The notes beneath the pieces are model-generated. The model was not told the origin of the DNA and made no database searches. It saw only the letters and a list, made by a program, of their open reading frames with translations. Source: Alkalicoccobacillus murimartini (GTDB taxonomy: Bacteria > Bacillota > Bacilli > Bacillales > Bacillaceae_D). Taken from it: 64,000 bases of DNA. Of this stretch, positions 1 to 12,107 are shown in pieces. Positions within the stretch are counted from its first letter, which is position 1, and each line of letters starts with the position of its first letter. Both the position numbers and the translations under genes were made by a program. The DNA is taken from assembly GCF_030813245.1 (NCBI RefSeq), contig NZ_JAUSUA010000002.1:806001-870000 (forward strand), written 5' to 3'.

Positions 1-111
1 AGGAAAACTCGGTAAGTACATATCAATAGTGAGTGGTCCAAATGCTGCCAGCATACCTAAAAGAAAAGCTAGGCCCAATCGTTTTTTTCCAGTTACTTGT
101 TGCTCCAACAT
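1..111 (-). CDS. Bcr/CflA-type multidrug efflux MFS transporter, N-terminal fragment
   Basis: Reading leftward from the ATG at 111, the 37 visible codons give a short basic N-terminus followed by a first membrane helix containing GPLTIDMYLPSFP. That sequence is the hallmark of helix 1 in the Bcr/CflA drug:H+ antiporters. AGGGG lies just upstream of the start. The rest of the gene is outside the window, so completeness cannot be judged. It is transcribed divergently from the sugar operon that starts at 297. Confidence 0.8.
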   Translation of the reverse strand, partial: MLEQQVTGKKRLGLAFLLGMLAAFGPLTIDMYLPSFP

Positions 112-191
112 AACCCCTACTCTCCAAAAAATAATCTATCTATTTATATCTGTTGATTATTCATTCTTTGATGATACAATTTAATAAACCC

Positions 192-216
192 ACTTAATAA
201 AGTCATTTTATTAAGT
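192..216. promoter_or_regulatory. 25-bp inverted repeat, candidate ROK operator
   Basis: ACTTAATAAA (192-201) and TTTATTAAGT (207-216) form a perfect 10-bp inverted repeat with a 5-bp centre. It lies about 80 bp before the first gene of the operon and touches a weak promoter-like pair, TAGACA (216) and TATAAA (237). AT-rich palindromes of this shape are typical ROK/XylR-family operators, and a ROK regulator is the second gene of the operon. The assignment to that regulator is inferred. Confidence 0.45.
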
Positions 217-296
217 AGACATTATCTATAAACTAGTATAAACGAGAATGCATACTTAATCATATTTTAAAATTTAATGAGAGGTTGTTGTTCACT

Positions 297-1124
297 ATGC
301 GTTATGTATCTTTGACTTCATGGAGTTTAAATCGACTTCTCGGTCCATTGTATTGGTCGAAGTGGAATCAACAAAAAAAAGACATTGAGACTTTCATTGA
401 TGAACAGCCTGAGATTCATAGCTTGCTTGATTTACCTGCGTTATTAGCTGAAAAAGGCTTTCAAGCTATGGAAATCATTCATCCGCACGTTCCTTCTACA
501 GACACAGAGTACCTTAAGAAGCTACATAAAGCTACCCAAAAAGCCGGAATTCGTTTTTATAATCTGTTAATCGATTATGGCGACATCACAAACGAAGACC
601 CTGTTCGACGCAAACGAGATATGGATTTTATAAAAAGCTGGATTGATATCGCTTCCAAAGTTGGTGCGGAGAATGTACGTGTGATAGGAGGAGATGCAAA
701 GCCGGACGATAAAAAGGCTTTACAACTTGCCGCGCTTCAGCTGATGGAATTATGTGCGTATGCCAAGAAAAAGGGTGTAGGTGTTTTAACAGAGAATTTT
801 CATTCCTTAACCTCCACATCAGAGAATTGCTTATTTTTGTATGAGCAGACGGATATCACTGGTTTAATCAGTGATTTTGGAAACTTTAGTGGCCCTTCAA
901 AATTTCAGTCACTTAGTGAAACCATCCCAAATAGTACATCCATTCATGTAAAGGCTCTTAGTAATAAAGATGGAAGTATAAATAAATCTGAACTTCTGCA
1001 ATGCTTAGATCTAGTTGAGCAAGCCAACTATGATGGACCGTTAACGATTGTATATGATGGACCCAATGACATGTGGCAAGGTATTGAAGAAGTCAAAGAG
1101 ATCGTGCAGAGATACATTATATGA
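297..1124 (+). CDS. sugar phosphate isomerase/epimerase-like TIM-barrel protein
   Basis: The 275-residue product resembles the xylose isomerase-like TIM-barrel (AP endonuclease 2) superfamily. This shows in the alternating strands and in conserved acidic/His positions such as ENFHSLTS, ISDFGNFSG and IHVKAL, which are the usual metal-site strand ends. The superfamily includes sugar and sugar-phosphate isomerases, epimerases and inositol-catabolic enzymes; the substrate cannot be read from sequence. ATG 297 is preferred because GAGAGG ends 12 bases upstream. In-frame TTG codons at 285 and 288 sit too close to that site. The gene overlaps the following ROK gene by 4 bases (ATGA), so the two are translationally coupled. 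Confidence 0.75.
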   Translation: MRYVSLTSWSLNRLLGPLYWSKWNQQKKDIETFIDEQPEIHSLLDLPALLAEKGFQAMEIIHPHVPSTDTEYLKKLHKATQKAGIRFYNLLIDYGDITNEDPVRRKRDMDFIKSWIDIASKVGAENVRVIGGDAKPDDKKALQLAALQLMELCAYAKKKGVGVLTENFHSLTSTSENCLFLYEQTDITGLISDFGNFSGPSKFQSLSETIPNSTSIHVKALSNKDGSINKSELLQCLDLVEQANYDGPLTIVYDGPNDMWQGIEEVKEIVQRYII

Positions 1125-2110
1125 ATGGAAATATCGTAAAAGAGCTCAACTTAAATAAAGTACGCGGTATCTTACAGAAGCATGGAATAGCAACAAAACC
1201 TCAACTTGCAGAAGCCACAAGTCTAAGTGTTGTCACGATTAACTCTCTTGTAAAAGAGCTCTTGGCTCGAGGTGAAGTGTATGAAGACAAAACCGTGCCT
1301 TCAAATGGCGGGCGTCCTGCTCTAACGTACCGATTTAACTATAATTACAGCTTGGCTTTAGTTTTACTCTTTAATGAGAACCATTGGAAGGATGAGGTTG
1401 TTGCTTCAATTGTTAACTTGAATGGTGACACATTAAAAAGAGAAGAGCATCAAATTCCTGTATTTGACTTACACCATTTTGAGCAGATTATTGCCGAACT
1501 CATAAACGCGTATCCTGCTGTAAAAATGATCGGGATTGGGATTCCAGGCCAAGTAGTAAATGGAGAAATCACCGTAAGCAGTCATGAAACATTAAAGGGC
1601 ATACGAATGGCTGATTCGATTCAAGAAACATTCGGTCTGCCTGTTTTGATTGAAAATGATGTAAATGCGGCAGTCAGTGGCTACTTTGCTTCAGAAGATA
1701 AGGGACAAAGTGACTGCGTTATCGGCATTTACTTCCCAGATAAGTACCCACCTGGTGTTGGCATTCATTTAAACGGATCCGTAGTAAAAGGGAGAAACGG
1801 CATGGCTGGAGAGATTAAATTTCTTCCTATGGATGTTGACTGGACGGGGCATTGGAACCCAACAGAATTTATCAAGGTCACATGTCATGTTATTCAGACT
1901 CTGAACGCTGTCTTGGCTCCTGATAAAATTGTTTTTTATCAAAACGTCGTATCTGATGAGGAGTGGATCTCTTCTTGGAACACCTATCAAAATGAACATG
2001 AGATGGCATCTGTCCCACAAGTGATCTTGTCTCGTTCTTTTTCAAAAGATTTTCATGAGGGGATACAAGCACTTGCTTTAGAAGAGTTGAATCCTCCCAT
2101 TATAAAATAA
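1121..2110 (+). CDS. ROK-family transcriptional regulator without the zinc motif
   Basis: The 329-residue protein starts with a winged helix-turn-helix (residues about 8-60, with KPQLAEATSLSVVTINSLVKE as the recognition region). It continues into an actin-like ROK fold with IGIGIPGQV and IENDVNAAVSG. Classical ROK repressors carry CxCGxxGC, and I see no such cluster here: the equivalent stretch after GMAGEIKFLPM has no cysteine pair. It is therefore a shortened or divergent ROK regulator, presumably sensing the sugar handled by the operon. The start overlaps the previous stop, and the palindrome at 192-216 is its likely target. Confidence 0.75.
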   Translation: MNGNIVKELNLNKVRGILQKHGIATKPQLAEATSLSVVTINSLVKELLARGEVYEDKTVPSNGGRPALTYRFNYNYSLALVLLFNENHWKDEVVASIVNLNGDTLKREEHQIPVFDLHHFEQIIAELINAYPAVKMIGIGIPGQVVNGEITVSSHETLKGIRMADSIQETFGLPVLIENDVNAAVSGYFASEDKGQSDCVIGIYFPDKYPPGVGIHLNGSVVKGRNGMAGEIKFLPMDVDWTGHWNPTEFIKVTCHVIQTLNAVLAPDKIVFYQNVVSDEEWISSWNTYQNEHEMASVPQVILSRSFSKDFHEGIQALALEELNPPIIK

Positions 2111-2131
2111 ACAAACTCACCGGGGGATTAT

Positions 2132-3328
2132 ATGAGAAAACTCATTTGGATGGCCTGCTTTGCCTACCTACTTACAGGCTTTGGTCACATCATCATAGGC
2201 TCTGTCCTTGAACCAATGATTCGTCACTATGAACTAAGTTATAGTGACGGTGGTCAGCTCATTATGAATCAATTTTTAGGATTTTTAGTGGGTGTACTGC
2301 TCGCTCCTTTTATTGTTAAACGTATTGGGAGAAGAGCGATTCTATTACTTGCCCTATCACTTTTTGCCGTATCTCAACTTGCATTATTTTTCCTAATCCC
2401 ATGGGAGATCCTCTTAATCATTATCCCGTTTGGTGGAGCTGGATTCGGTATGATTGAGACAGTTTTAGCCGGAATGATTATTGGGAAGCTTAAAGAAAAG
2501 AAAGCCTCCATTATGGTGCTAACAGAGGTGTTTTTTGGTGTCGGTGCACTTGTCATACCTGCTCTTGCTGCCTTTTTTATAGCACGTGGCGAGTGGAATA
2601 TGATTTTTGTGGTCGTTAGTCTTATTGTATTCACTTGCTTACTCTTATGGATGTTTCTACGGTTCGATGAGTATGAGCCTTTATTTAAAAAGGAGCTTGT
2701 CGACAAAGACGCACCAGCTCCAATCAAGCTATCATACCCAAAAGTCACCTGGCCTTTAATCGTACTGGGTTCATTCTTTTTCTTTTTATATGTTGGTGTG
2801 GAGATGACATTCCCTAATTATCTACCATCGATTTTGTCAATGACATCGGATCTCACACCTGCCATTTTAGCTATAAGCATTACTGTCTTTTGGGGAGCCA
2901 TGACCATTGGACGCTTCATCATGTTTTTTACAATAGAGAGGATTGGGATCAGTCGATTATTTGTAATCACCGTTATTGGTCAGTTGGTTACACTTGGATT
3001 GTTTGCGGCTTCTCCCCATTACATCATCAGTTTTATTGTGATCTTCTTCGCAGGATTGTTGATGGGAGGAATCTTCTCACTAGGATTACTTGTCCTAAAT
3101 GAAGGCATTCCCGGTTTAGAAGATCGAACAACAAGCTTACTCATCGCAATGGGTGGATTAGGCGGGGCTTTTTTACCAAGACTGACAGGAAGTTTGCTTG
3201 ATCAATATCCCGTCGAAGTAACTCTTTGGACGTTATTTGGATTTTCTGTAATAATGGCTATTCTTATGCTTTTAATCTTTGGTTTTAGAAAACGACTTAT
3301 TGAAAAGGGAGAACAAGATGAAATCTGA
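2132..3328 (+). CDS. MFS sugar transporter, GlcP-like
   Basis: This 398-residue, very hydrophobic protein has about twelve predicted membrane helices. Its N-terminal half has the arrangement of the glucose/mannose:H+ symporter group (GlcP/FucP type), including VKRIGRR after helix 2. The start at 2132 follows a CGGGGG stretch. It sits between a ROK regulator and a maltose acetyltransferase, which supports a role in importing a mono- or disaccharide into the cytoplasm. The exact sugar is unknown. Its last 11 bases overlap the next gene, so the operon is tightly packed. Confidence 0.7.
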   Translation: MRKLIWMACFAYLLTGFGHIIIGSVLEPMIRHYELSYSDGGQLIMNQFLGFLVGVLLAPFIVKRIGRRAILLLALSLFAVSQLALFFLIPWEILLIIIPFGGAGFGMIETVLAGMIIGKLKEKKASIMVLTEVFFGVGALVIPALAAFFIARGEWNMIFVVVSLIVFTCLLLWMFLRFDEYEPLFKKELVDKDAPAPIKLSYPKVTWPLIVLGSFFFFLYVGVEMTFPNYLPSILSMTSDLTPAILAISITVFWGAMTIGRFIMFFTIERIGISRLFVITVIGQLVTLGLFAASPHYIISFIVIFFAGLLMGGIFSLGLLVLNEGIPGLEDRTTSLLIAMGGLGGAFLPRLTGSLLDQYPVEVTLWTLFGFSVIMAILMLLIFGFRKRLIEKGEQDEI

Positions 3329-3875
3329 AAAAGAGAAAATGCTAGCAGGAGAACGATATAATCCTCAGGATCAAGAGCTACAAGTAGAACACGATGAAGC
3401 TCGAAAGCTCGCTCGTCAATTTAATCATGCAACCGAGCCAGAAGAGCGAACAAAACTCATTAAAACATTGTTTGGTACGACCGGACAGGCGTTACATATT
3501 GAAGGAAGCTTTCAATGTGATTATGGCTATAACATTCATGTTGGAGAGAATTTCTTTGCTAATTTTGACTGTGTCTTTTTAGATGTATGCGAAATAAAAA
3601 TTGGAGACAACTGTATGCTTGCACCAGGCGTCCATATTTATACAGCGACCCATCCACTTGATCCGATTGAACGAGTTTCGGGTCTGGAATACGGGAAACC
3701 CGTCTCTATTGGACATAACGTCTGGATAGGTGGTCGAGCCATTATCAATCCAGGTGTCACCATTGGCAATAATGTTGTCGTAGCTTCAGGAGCCGTAGTC
3801 ACAAAGGATGTGCCTGACAATGCTGTGGTTGGCGGGAATCCAGCGAAATTGATTAAGATGATTGAAAATGAGTAG
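3318..3875 (+). CDS. maa: maltose O-acetyltransferase
   Basis: The 185-residue protein begins with the Maa/LacA N-terminal segment ([17 protein letters not shown]) and then left-handed beta-helix hexapeptide repeats, ending in [19 protein letters not shown]. The catalytic His lies in the TATHPLDP segment. The family transfers acetyl from acetyl-CoA to the 6-hydroxyl of maltose, glucose or other sugars, possibly to detoxify excess imported sugar. ATG 3318 is chosen because AAGGGAG precedes it and the product then matches the family's usual length. It is the last gene of the 297-3875 operon. No strong terminator follows. Confidence 0.85.
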   Translation: MKSEKEKMLAGERYNPQDQELQVEHDEARKLARQFNHATEPEERTKLIKTLFGTTGQALHIEGSFQCDYGYNIHVGENFFANFDCVFLDVCEIKIGDNCMLAPGVHIYTATHPLDPIERVSGLEYGKPVSIGHNVWIGGRAIINPGVTIGNNVVVASGAVVTKDVPDNAVVGGNPAKLIKMIENE

Positions 3876-3943
3876 ATTCCTTAAGATTCTTTCATTTTAT
3901 GGAAGCATCCCCTGGTAACGCATTCAAAAATTTTAAAAAAGGG

Positions 3944-3972
3944 TTTACATTTTCGGAATGACGGTGTACGAT
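3944..3972 (+). promoter_or_regulatory. sigma-A-type promoter of the beta-glucoside operon
   Basis: TTTACA (3944-3949) and TACGAT (3967-3972) are separated by 17 bp, upstream of the antiterminator target and bglP. The leader it would start also contains an inverted repeat, ATTGTTG (3988) with CAACAAT (4006). No cre matching the consensus was found here. Confidence 0.5.
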
Positions 3973-4032
3973 GCAGGTATCAACACCATTGTTGATTCCG
4001 GAAAACAACAATACCAATAATTAAATACACAT

Positions 4033-4062
4033 GGCGTGTTACTGATAATGCAGGCAAGGCCT
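4033..4062 (+). promoter_or_regulatory. RAT: LicT/BglG-type ribonucleic antiterminator target
   Basis: The leader contains GTTACTG and CAGGCAAG with the spacing and order of the RNA antiterminator hairpins bound by BglG/SacY/LicT proteins. Its 3' end (GGCCT) overlaps the 5' arm of the terminator at 4060, so the two structures are mutually exclusive. This is the standard arrangement: dephosphorylated, substrate-induced antiterminator binds the RAT and lets polymerase enter bglP. The cognate protein is very likely the one encoded at 7566. Confidence 0.88.
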
Positions 4063-4121
4063 AGATAGAAGAGAACTTTGTTTAACCAAACAAAGCTCCT
4101 ACTCTATCTAGGTCTTTTTTT
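4060..4121 (+). terminator. leader terminator overlapped by the RAT
   Basis: CCTAGATAGA (4060-4069) pairs with TCTATCTAGG (4103-4112). An inner stem, CTTTGTTT with AAACAAAG, extends the hairpin, and a run of seven T follows (4115-4121). It lies 46 bases before bglP, and its first bases belong to the antiterminator target. Confidence 0.92.
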
Positions 4122-4167
4122 ATGGCTATTATCAGGAAATGCTCACATTCGCTAAGGAGAAAAATAG

Positions 4168-7511
<3,344 letters not shown>

Positions 7512-7519
7512 AGTAGGTA

Positions 7520-7541
7520 GGGACCTGTTATTTTGGGTCCC
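7520..7541 (+). other. small intercistronic hairpin between bglH and licT
   Basis: GGGACC (7520-7525) pairs with GGGTCCC (7535-7541) and is followed by only three T. It may act as a weak attenuator or a 3' end stabiliser, lowering regulator expression relative to the enzyme and transporter. It is not convincing as a full terminator. Confidence 0.4.
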
Positions 7542-7565
7542 TTTAAAAGAAAGGGAATAACTGTT

Positions 7566-8396
7566 ATGAGGGTAATAAAAATTCTAAATAACAACCTTGT
7601 TTTTGCTGAAAATGAACTCAAAGAAGACGTAATCCTAATGGGAAAAGCCATTGGTTATAATAATAAAGTCGGTAATATCATTTCTCCTGAAAACATAGAA
7701 AAGTTATATGTTTTGGAGGATCAATCTGTTTCAAAAGAGCTAGTGAAGCTTATGGAAGAGACTCCTCCAGAGTACTTATTACTAACACGATCTATTGTTG
7801 ATATGGCCGAAAAGCAACTAGAGAAAAAGTTATTTGAGTCCATCTATATTACACTTACAGATCACTTGCACTTAGCGGTCATTCGAAACGAATCCGGTGT
7901 TATGATTCAAAATCGTCTTCTTTGGGAAGTCAGAAAATTTTACCCACAAGAATTTGAGATTGGTCTAAAGGCACTTAAAAAGATCAACGAAAAGCTTGAT
8001 ATTCATCTGCCTGAGGCTGAAGCAGGTAACATCGCTTTTCACATCGTTAATGCCCAAAGTTACGAAGGGAAAATTGAAGATCTAATTTTTATGACCAATT
8101 TGGTTAAGGATGTCCTAAAGATCATTAACCATCATTACTCAATTGAGCTTGATACAGATTCTCTTAACTATTCAAGATTTGTGACACATCTACAATTTCT
8201 AGCTCAAAGACTGTTAGACAGTCGACCTCTGCACTCTGATGATCATTTTTTATATGACAATATAAAGGCTACCTTTACAAGGGAATTTGATTGTACATTA
8301 GTCATAAAATCATATATCGAGAAAATCAGTAAGGTGAAGATGACAAGAGAAGAAGAGATCTACTTAACGATTCATCTTAATCGTTTGCTTCAATAA
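7566..8396 (+). CDS. licT: LicT/BglG-family transcriptional antiterminator
   Basis: The 276-residue protein begins with the co-antiterminator RNA-binding domain (MRVIKILNNNLVFA, about 1-55). Two PTS regulation domains follow (about 65-170 and 171-276). Phosphorylatable histidines are visible in PRD1 (TLTDHLHLAV, IAFHIVN) and PRD2 (VTHLQFLAQR, LTIHLNRLL). The protein dimerises and binds the RAT RNA at 4033-4062 when substrate drains phosphate from BglP. The start at 7566 is favoured over an upstream in-frame codon because GAAAGGGA precedes it and the product then begins exactly as family members do. It closes the operon. Confidence 0.93.
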   Translation: MRVIKILNNNLVFAENELKEDVILMGKAIGYNNKVGNIISPENIEKLYVLEDQSVSKELVKLMEETPPEYLLLTRSIVDMAEKQLEKKLFESIYITLTDHLHLAVIRNESGVMIQNRLLWEVRKFYPQEFEIGLKALKKINEKLDIHLPEAEAGNIAFHIVNAQSYEGKIEDLIFMTNLVKDVLKIINHHYSIELDTDSLNYSRFVTHLQFLAQRLLDSRPLHSDDHFLYDNIKATFTREFDCTLVIKSYIEKISKVKMTREEEIYLTIHLNRLLQ

Positions 8397-8397
8397 A

Positions 8398-8438
8398 AGG
8401 TTCTATCCTCTTTTATTTAATTGAGGATAGAGCCTTTC
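8398..8438 (+). terminator. terminator of the beta-glucoside operon
   Basis: AGGTTCTATCCTC (8398-8410) pairs with GAGGATAGAGCCT (8423-8435), with a short T-rich tail. It lies directly after the licT stop codon. Confidence 0.85.
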
Positions 8439-8518
8439 ATTATGGATAGGGCTCTAAGCTTTAAAAAATGGTATCCTTACCTAAAGCAAAGAACTTACAT
8501 CAGATAGGAGAGATTTCA

Positions 8519-9400
8519 ATGAAACTATGTAATATAGAGCGAAATGGAGTTCTTCAGCTCGGTGTATATCATAATGATAAAATTGTTGACCTATCCAGAG
8601 CAGTAAAGCAGCATGCAAATGCCAATATCCCGACATCCATTAGCGAATGTATTGGAGATTCAGGGAAATACCTCCCTCACATTAAAGAATATATTCATTC
8701 GCTTGGTGATTCAGGTCCATACTACCTGAATGAAGAAGATTGCTTGTTTGGGCCTGTCCTTTCAAATCCAGAAAAAATCATCTGCGTTGGCCTTAATTAT
8801 CGTCGCCATGCGGATGAAACAGGTGCTGCCTATCCAGAGGTACCCATACTCTTTAACAAATTTAATAATTCATTAACTGGCCATGGGCATGATATTGCCA
8901 TACCGCCTATGACAGAGGAGCTCGACTATGAAGTAGAGCTTGCAATTGTAATAGGCAAAACCGCAACCCGAGTGTCTGAAGATGAGGCGCTAGATTATGT
9001 GCTTGGTTATACAACAGCAAATGATCTTTCTGCCCGAGACCTACAGATGAAAACATCCCAGTGGTTATTAGGCAAAACGTGTGATGATTTCTGTCCAATT
9101 GGGCCGTACCTAGTCACAGCCGACGAAATTAATGATCCGCAAAATTTATCTCTTCAAACAGAAGTAAATGGGGAGACCAGACAAGAATCAAATACCTCAG
9201 ACATGATTTTCTCATGCAAACAAATTATCAGCTATATCTCCCATCACTTCACTCTTAAACCAGGTGATGTGATCCTTACGGGAACTCCTGAAGGGGTCGT
9301 TCTGGGCTTACCAAAGGACGCTAGAGTATATTTGAAGTCTGGAGATTCTGTCTCAGTCAGTATTGAGAAGATTGGAACGTGTACCAACAAGATTATATAA
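8519..9400 (+). CDS. fumarylacetoacetate hydrolase-family protein
   Basis: The 293-residue protein has an N-terminal cap segment (about 1-75) and the catalytic FAH fold. The metal-binding Glu/Asp set is visible in LDYEVELAIVIG and YTTANDLSARDLQ, and the C-terminus has GDVILTGTPEGV. Family members hydrolyse acylpyruvates, decarboxylate oxaloacetate or hydrate 2-hydroxypenta-dienoates and fumarylpyruvate; the specific reaction cannot be assigned. ATG 8519 is preferred because ATAGGAGAG lies upstream, whereas an in-frame ATG at 8468 has no such site. It stands alone between two terminators, so it is monocistronic. Confidence 0.8.
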   Translation: MKLCNIERNGVLQLGVYHNDKIVDLSRAVKQHANANIPTSISECIGDSGKYLPHIKEYIHSLGDSGPYYLNEEDCLFGPVLSNPEKIICVGLNYRRHADETGAAYPEVPILFNKFNNSLTGHGHDIAIPPMTEELDYEVELAIVIGKTATRVSEDEALDYVLGYTTANDLSARDLQMKTSQWLLGKTCDDFCPIGPYLVTADEINDPQNLSLQTEVNGETRQESNTSDMIFSCKQIISYISHHFTLKPGDVILTGTPEGVVLGLPKDARVYLKSGDSVSVSIEKIGTCTNKII

Positions 9401-9412
9401 GCTAGATGCTTT

Positions 9413-9447
9413 GCCCTTCCAGATCCCATACATCTAGGAGGGCTTTT
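9413..9447 (+). terminator. intrinsic terminator after the FAH-family gene
   Basis: GCCCTTCCAGAT pairs with ATCTAGGAGGGC around a 7-base loop and is followed by TTTT (9444-9447). Confidence 0.85.
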
Positions 9448-9629
9448 ATCATTATATTTTCCCAATATCTTGCTTCATGTAATGTGCTAAGCTCAATTTA
9501 TAACGAAGATAAGGAGTGAAGCCTATTCGTATGACATAAATCGAATACAGAGATGCTGTGTAACTTGTGGTAGCTGTCTGTCGCCCTTTCCGTATTTAAA
9601 AATAAAATAGGCGAAAGTAGGGATGAGCG

Positions 9630-10637
9630 TTGAAGTCATTCTTTTCCGTGTTCACTGCAATGGTGTTAGTATTTGGTTTGTTTACTGCTCCAGTCGAAGC
9701 CGAAAATGAAAGCGCTAACATTACGAATGCTAATTTTGACATGCAGGGATTTGCCACTCTTAACGGCGGTACAACTGGTGGTGCTGGTGGTACAACCGTG
9801 ACCGTTACAACAGGAGCTCAGTTGATTACAGCCTTAAAAAACAAACCAAGCAATACACCTCTGACGATTTATGTGAATGGCACGATTACTCCATCCAATA
9901 CATCCGCAAGCAAAATTGACATCAAGGACGTAAATGATGTTTCCATATTAGGTGTAGGAACAAATGGTGAGTTTAATGGTATTGGCATTAAAGTTTGGCG
10001 TGCCAATAATATCATCATTAGAAACCTGAAAATACACCATGTAAACACCGGTGACAAAGATGCCATCAGCATTGAGGGACCTTCCAAAAATATTTGGGTA
10101 GATCACAATGAGCTTTATAACAGCTTAGATGTTCATAAAGACTATTACGATGGTCTTTTTGATGTCAAAAGAGATGCCGACTACATTACTTTCTCTTGGA
10201 ACTATGTTCATGATAGCTGGAAAAGCATGTTGATGGGATCGTCTGATTCCGATTCTTTTAATAGAAAAATCACTTTCCACAATAACTATTTTGAGAACTT
10301 GAATTCTCGTGTCCCTTCTGTGCGCTTTGGTGAAGCCCATATTTTCAGTAACTACTACAGCAATATCATTGAAACAGGGATTAATTCAAGGATGGGAGCC
10401 CAAGTTCGTATTGAAGAGAATGTATTTGAGAATGCTCGTAATCCAATCACTAGTCGCGATAGCAGACAAGTAGGGTATTGGCATTTAATCAATAATACGT
10501 TTAGTCAATCTACAGGAGACATTCCTACCTCTTCTACTACAACCTATAACCCGCCTTACAACTACCAAGTTACACCTGTAAGTCAGGTTAAGAATCTTGT
10601 ACAAGAAAATGCCGGAGTAGGAAAGGTTTCACCATAA
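9630..10637 (+). CDS. secreted pectate lyase, PL1 family
   Basis: The 335-residue precursor has a Sec signal peptide ([18 protein letters not shown]..., probable cleavage near PVEA-EN, residue 25). A right-handed parallel beta-helix of family PL1 follows. [12 protein letters not shown] and [19 protein letters not shown] are the calcium-binding and vWiDH regions, and [11 protein letters not shown] contains the catalytic Arg. It cleaves polygalacturonate by beta-elimination outside the cell. The start is a TTG preceded by AGGG; an ATG at 9623 is out of frame. A perfect CcpA cre lies inside the early coding region (9707-9720). It is a single gene bounded by terminators. Confidence 0.92.
   Translation: MKSFFSVFTAMVLVFGLFTAPVEAENESANITNANFDMQGFATLNGGTTGGAGGTTVTVTTGAQLITALKNKPSNTPLTIYVNGTITPSNTSASKIDIKDVNDVSILGVGTNGEFNGIGIKVWRANNIIIRNLKIHHVNTGDKDAISIEGPSKNIWVDHNELYNSLDVHKDYYDGLFDVKRDADYITFSWNYVHDSWKSMLMGSSDSDSFNRKITFHNNYFENLNSRVPSVRFGEAHIFSNYYSNIIETGINSRMGAQVRIEENVFENARNPITSRDSRQVGYWHLINNTFSQSTGDIPTSSTTTYNPPYNYQVTPVSQVKNLVQENAGVGKVSP
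9707..9720 (+). promoter_or_regulatory. catabolite-responsive element (cre) inside the pectate lyase gene
   Basis: TGAAAGCGCTAACA matches the consensus TGWAANCGNTNWCA at every position. It begins 77 bases after the start codon. cre sites within early coding sequence repress by acting as a CcpA road-block to polymerase. This fits catabolite repression of an extracellular polysaccharide-degrading enzyme. Confidence 0.8.
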
Positions 10638-10655
10638 TATAAGCTCTAAAAAAAT

Positions 10656-10700
10656 AAAGCCGTTCTCCCTTTGATTTCGCATAAAGGAGGACGGCTTTTT
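10656..10700 (+). terminator. terminator between pectate lyase and nagA (convergent)
   Basis: AAAGCCGTTCTCC (10656-10668) pairs with GGAGGACGGCTTT, followed by T residues. The A-rich left flank makes it usable from both sides. Confidence 0.88.
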
Positions 10701-10761
10701 ATCGATTCGTTAAATTCTATATGATCATTTTTCCCAACACTTGATCGGAGTGGCACCTGAA

Positions 10762-11949
10762 TCACATTCTTTTATATACAAGATGCCCCCGGCAAAAAGT
10801 AAGCAGCACCTCATTATGTTCATTCAGAATCACGATATCTGCATCTTTTCCGACTGCTATACTGCCCTTACGATGACTGACATGTAACTGTTTTGCCGGA
10901 TTAAGAGACGCCATTTTAATCGCGTCCTCTAAGGAACATCCTGTATAGGAAATCATATTTCTAATCGCTTGATCCATTCGTAGGACACTGCCAGCAAGAG
11001 TTCCATCCGGAAGAATTGCCGTTCCATCCTTCACCTGAACGTTCTGACCGCCAAGATCATACGTCCCCTCTTCTAATCCCTTTGCACGAATTGAATCCGT
11101 AATGAGAATGATCTGTTCAGCTGTTTTTTGCATGAAAGTTAGTTTTACAATGCTCGGATGCACGTGTTTACCATCTGCGATAAGTTCTGCTTTTAACTCA
11201 TCCGTTAAAAAACAAGCTCCTACTACGCCTGGTTCACGATGATGTAGACCTCTCATTTGATTAAATAAGTGCGTTACCTGCTTTGCGCCTGCTTGAATAG
11301 ACATCTCTACTTCATCAAAATTTGCATTTGAATGTCCAATTGAAGCAATAATACCTTGTTTCTCTAAATATCTGATTAACTCGATCCCGCCTGTTTGTTC
11401 TGGAGCTAATGTAACCAGTTTAATTTGCTGTTTCGCTATCTGCTGCCACTTTTGAAATAAGGGGATATCCGAGGGGATAATATGTTGCTTCGGTTGTGCA
11501 CCTGCCATAACGGGATTGATGAAGGGGCCTTCCAAATGGATACCAAGCACTTCGGCTCCATTGGCCTTTTTTTGCTGAAGGATGTACTCTCCAGCCTGCT
11601 CCAGACTCTTAGTAATAGTTTCGACACGTTGAGTCATTGTCGTGGCTAAAAAACTTGTTGTTCCCTCTTGCGTTAGCATTCGCGCCATTGTATCGAATGA
11701 ATCCCTCTTACCGTCCATCGTGTCTGCTCCACCTGCACCATGTGTATGGATATCTATAAAACCTGGAACTGCTTTTACATGCTGGTGTAGGTTGAAATCA
11801 ACTAGTTCGTAAGGTAATTCAGGCGCTTCAAACTGATTCATCGGTCCAAAGGATTGAATCGAGTCACCAGCTAAGACAAGATAACCTTCCTCTATTAACT
11901 GGTTTTCTGTGTATAGGTCAACGTTTATTATGGCCGTGACTTGTTCCAT
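10762..11949 (-). CDS. nagA: N-acetylglucosamine-6-phosphate deacetylase
   Basis: The 395-residue amidohydrolase carries the metal motif DIHTHGAGG, the HLEGPF segment, SIGHSNANF, THLFNQM and the catalytic Asp in LITDSIRAKG. It removes acetate from GlcNAc-6-phosphate, feeding amino sugars into glycolysis via NagB. The start at 11949 is set by GGAGG five bases upstream; two upstream in-frame ATG codons lack a site. Unusually, neither nagB nor the GntR regulator adjoins it. A NagR/DasR-like palindrome 19 bases upstream suggests control by a regulator encoded elsewhere. Confidence 0.93.
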   Translation of the reverse strand: MEQVTAIINVDLYTENQLIEEGYLVLAGDSIQSFGPMNQFEAPELPYELVDFNLHQHVKAVPGFIDIHTHGAGGADTMDGKRDSFDTMARMLTQEGTTSFLATTMTQRVETITKSLEQAGEYILQQKKANGAEVLGIHLEGPFINPVMAGAQPKQHIIPSDIPLFQKWQQIAKQQIKLVTLAPEQTGGIELIRYLEKQGIIASIGHSNANFDEVEMSIQAGAKQVTHLFNQMRGLHHREPGVVGACFLTDELKAELIADGKHVHPSIVKLTFMQKTAEQIILITDSIRAKGLEEGTYDLGGQNVQVKDGTAILPDGTLAGSVLRMDQAIRNMISYTGCSLEDAIKMASLNPAKQLHVSHRKGSIAVGKDADIVILNEHNEVLLTFCRGHLVYKRM

Positions 11950-11967
11950 ATAAGCCTCCATAAATCT

Positions 11968-11983
11968 AGTGGTATATACCGGT
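11968..11983. promoter_or_regulatory. NagR/DasR-like operator upstream of nagA
   Basis: AGTGGTATATACCGGT has the dyad TGGT-ATAT-ACC of the sites bound by the GntR/HutC-family amino-sugar repressors NagR (YvoA) and DasR. It lies immediately upstream of the nagA ribosome binding site, where it would block transcription. The identification is by pattern only. Confidence 0.55.
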
Positions 11984-12107
11984 TGTATCACTTGGTGTTT
12001 TTATAGTCAAACCATTAAAAGAATGTTAGAAAATCTCTGTTTCCCAATAACGGCCTGTACTCTAAATGGTACGGTTATCAGATCTTAAAAATGGAGAGGG
12101 GAACATC

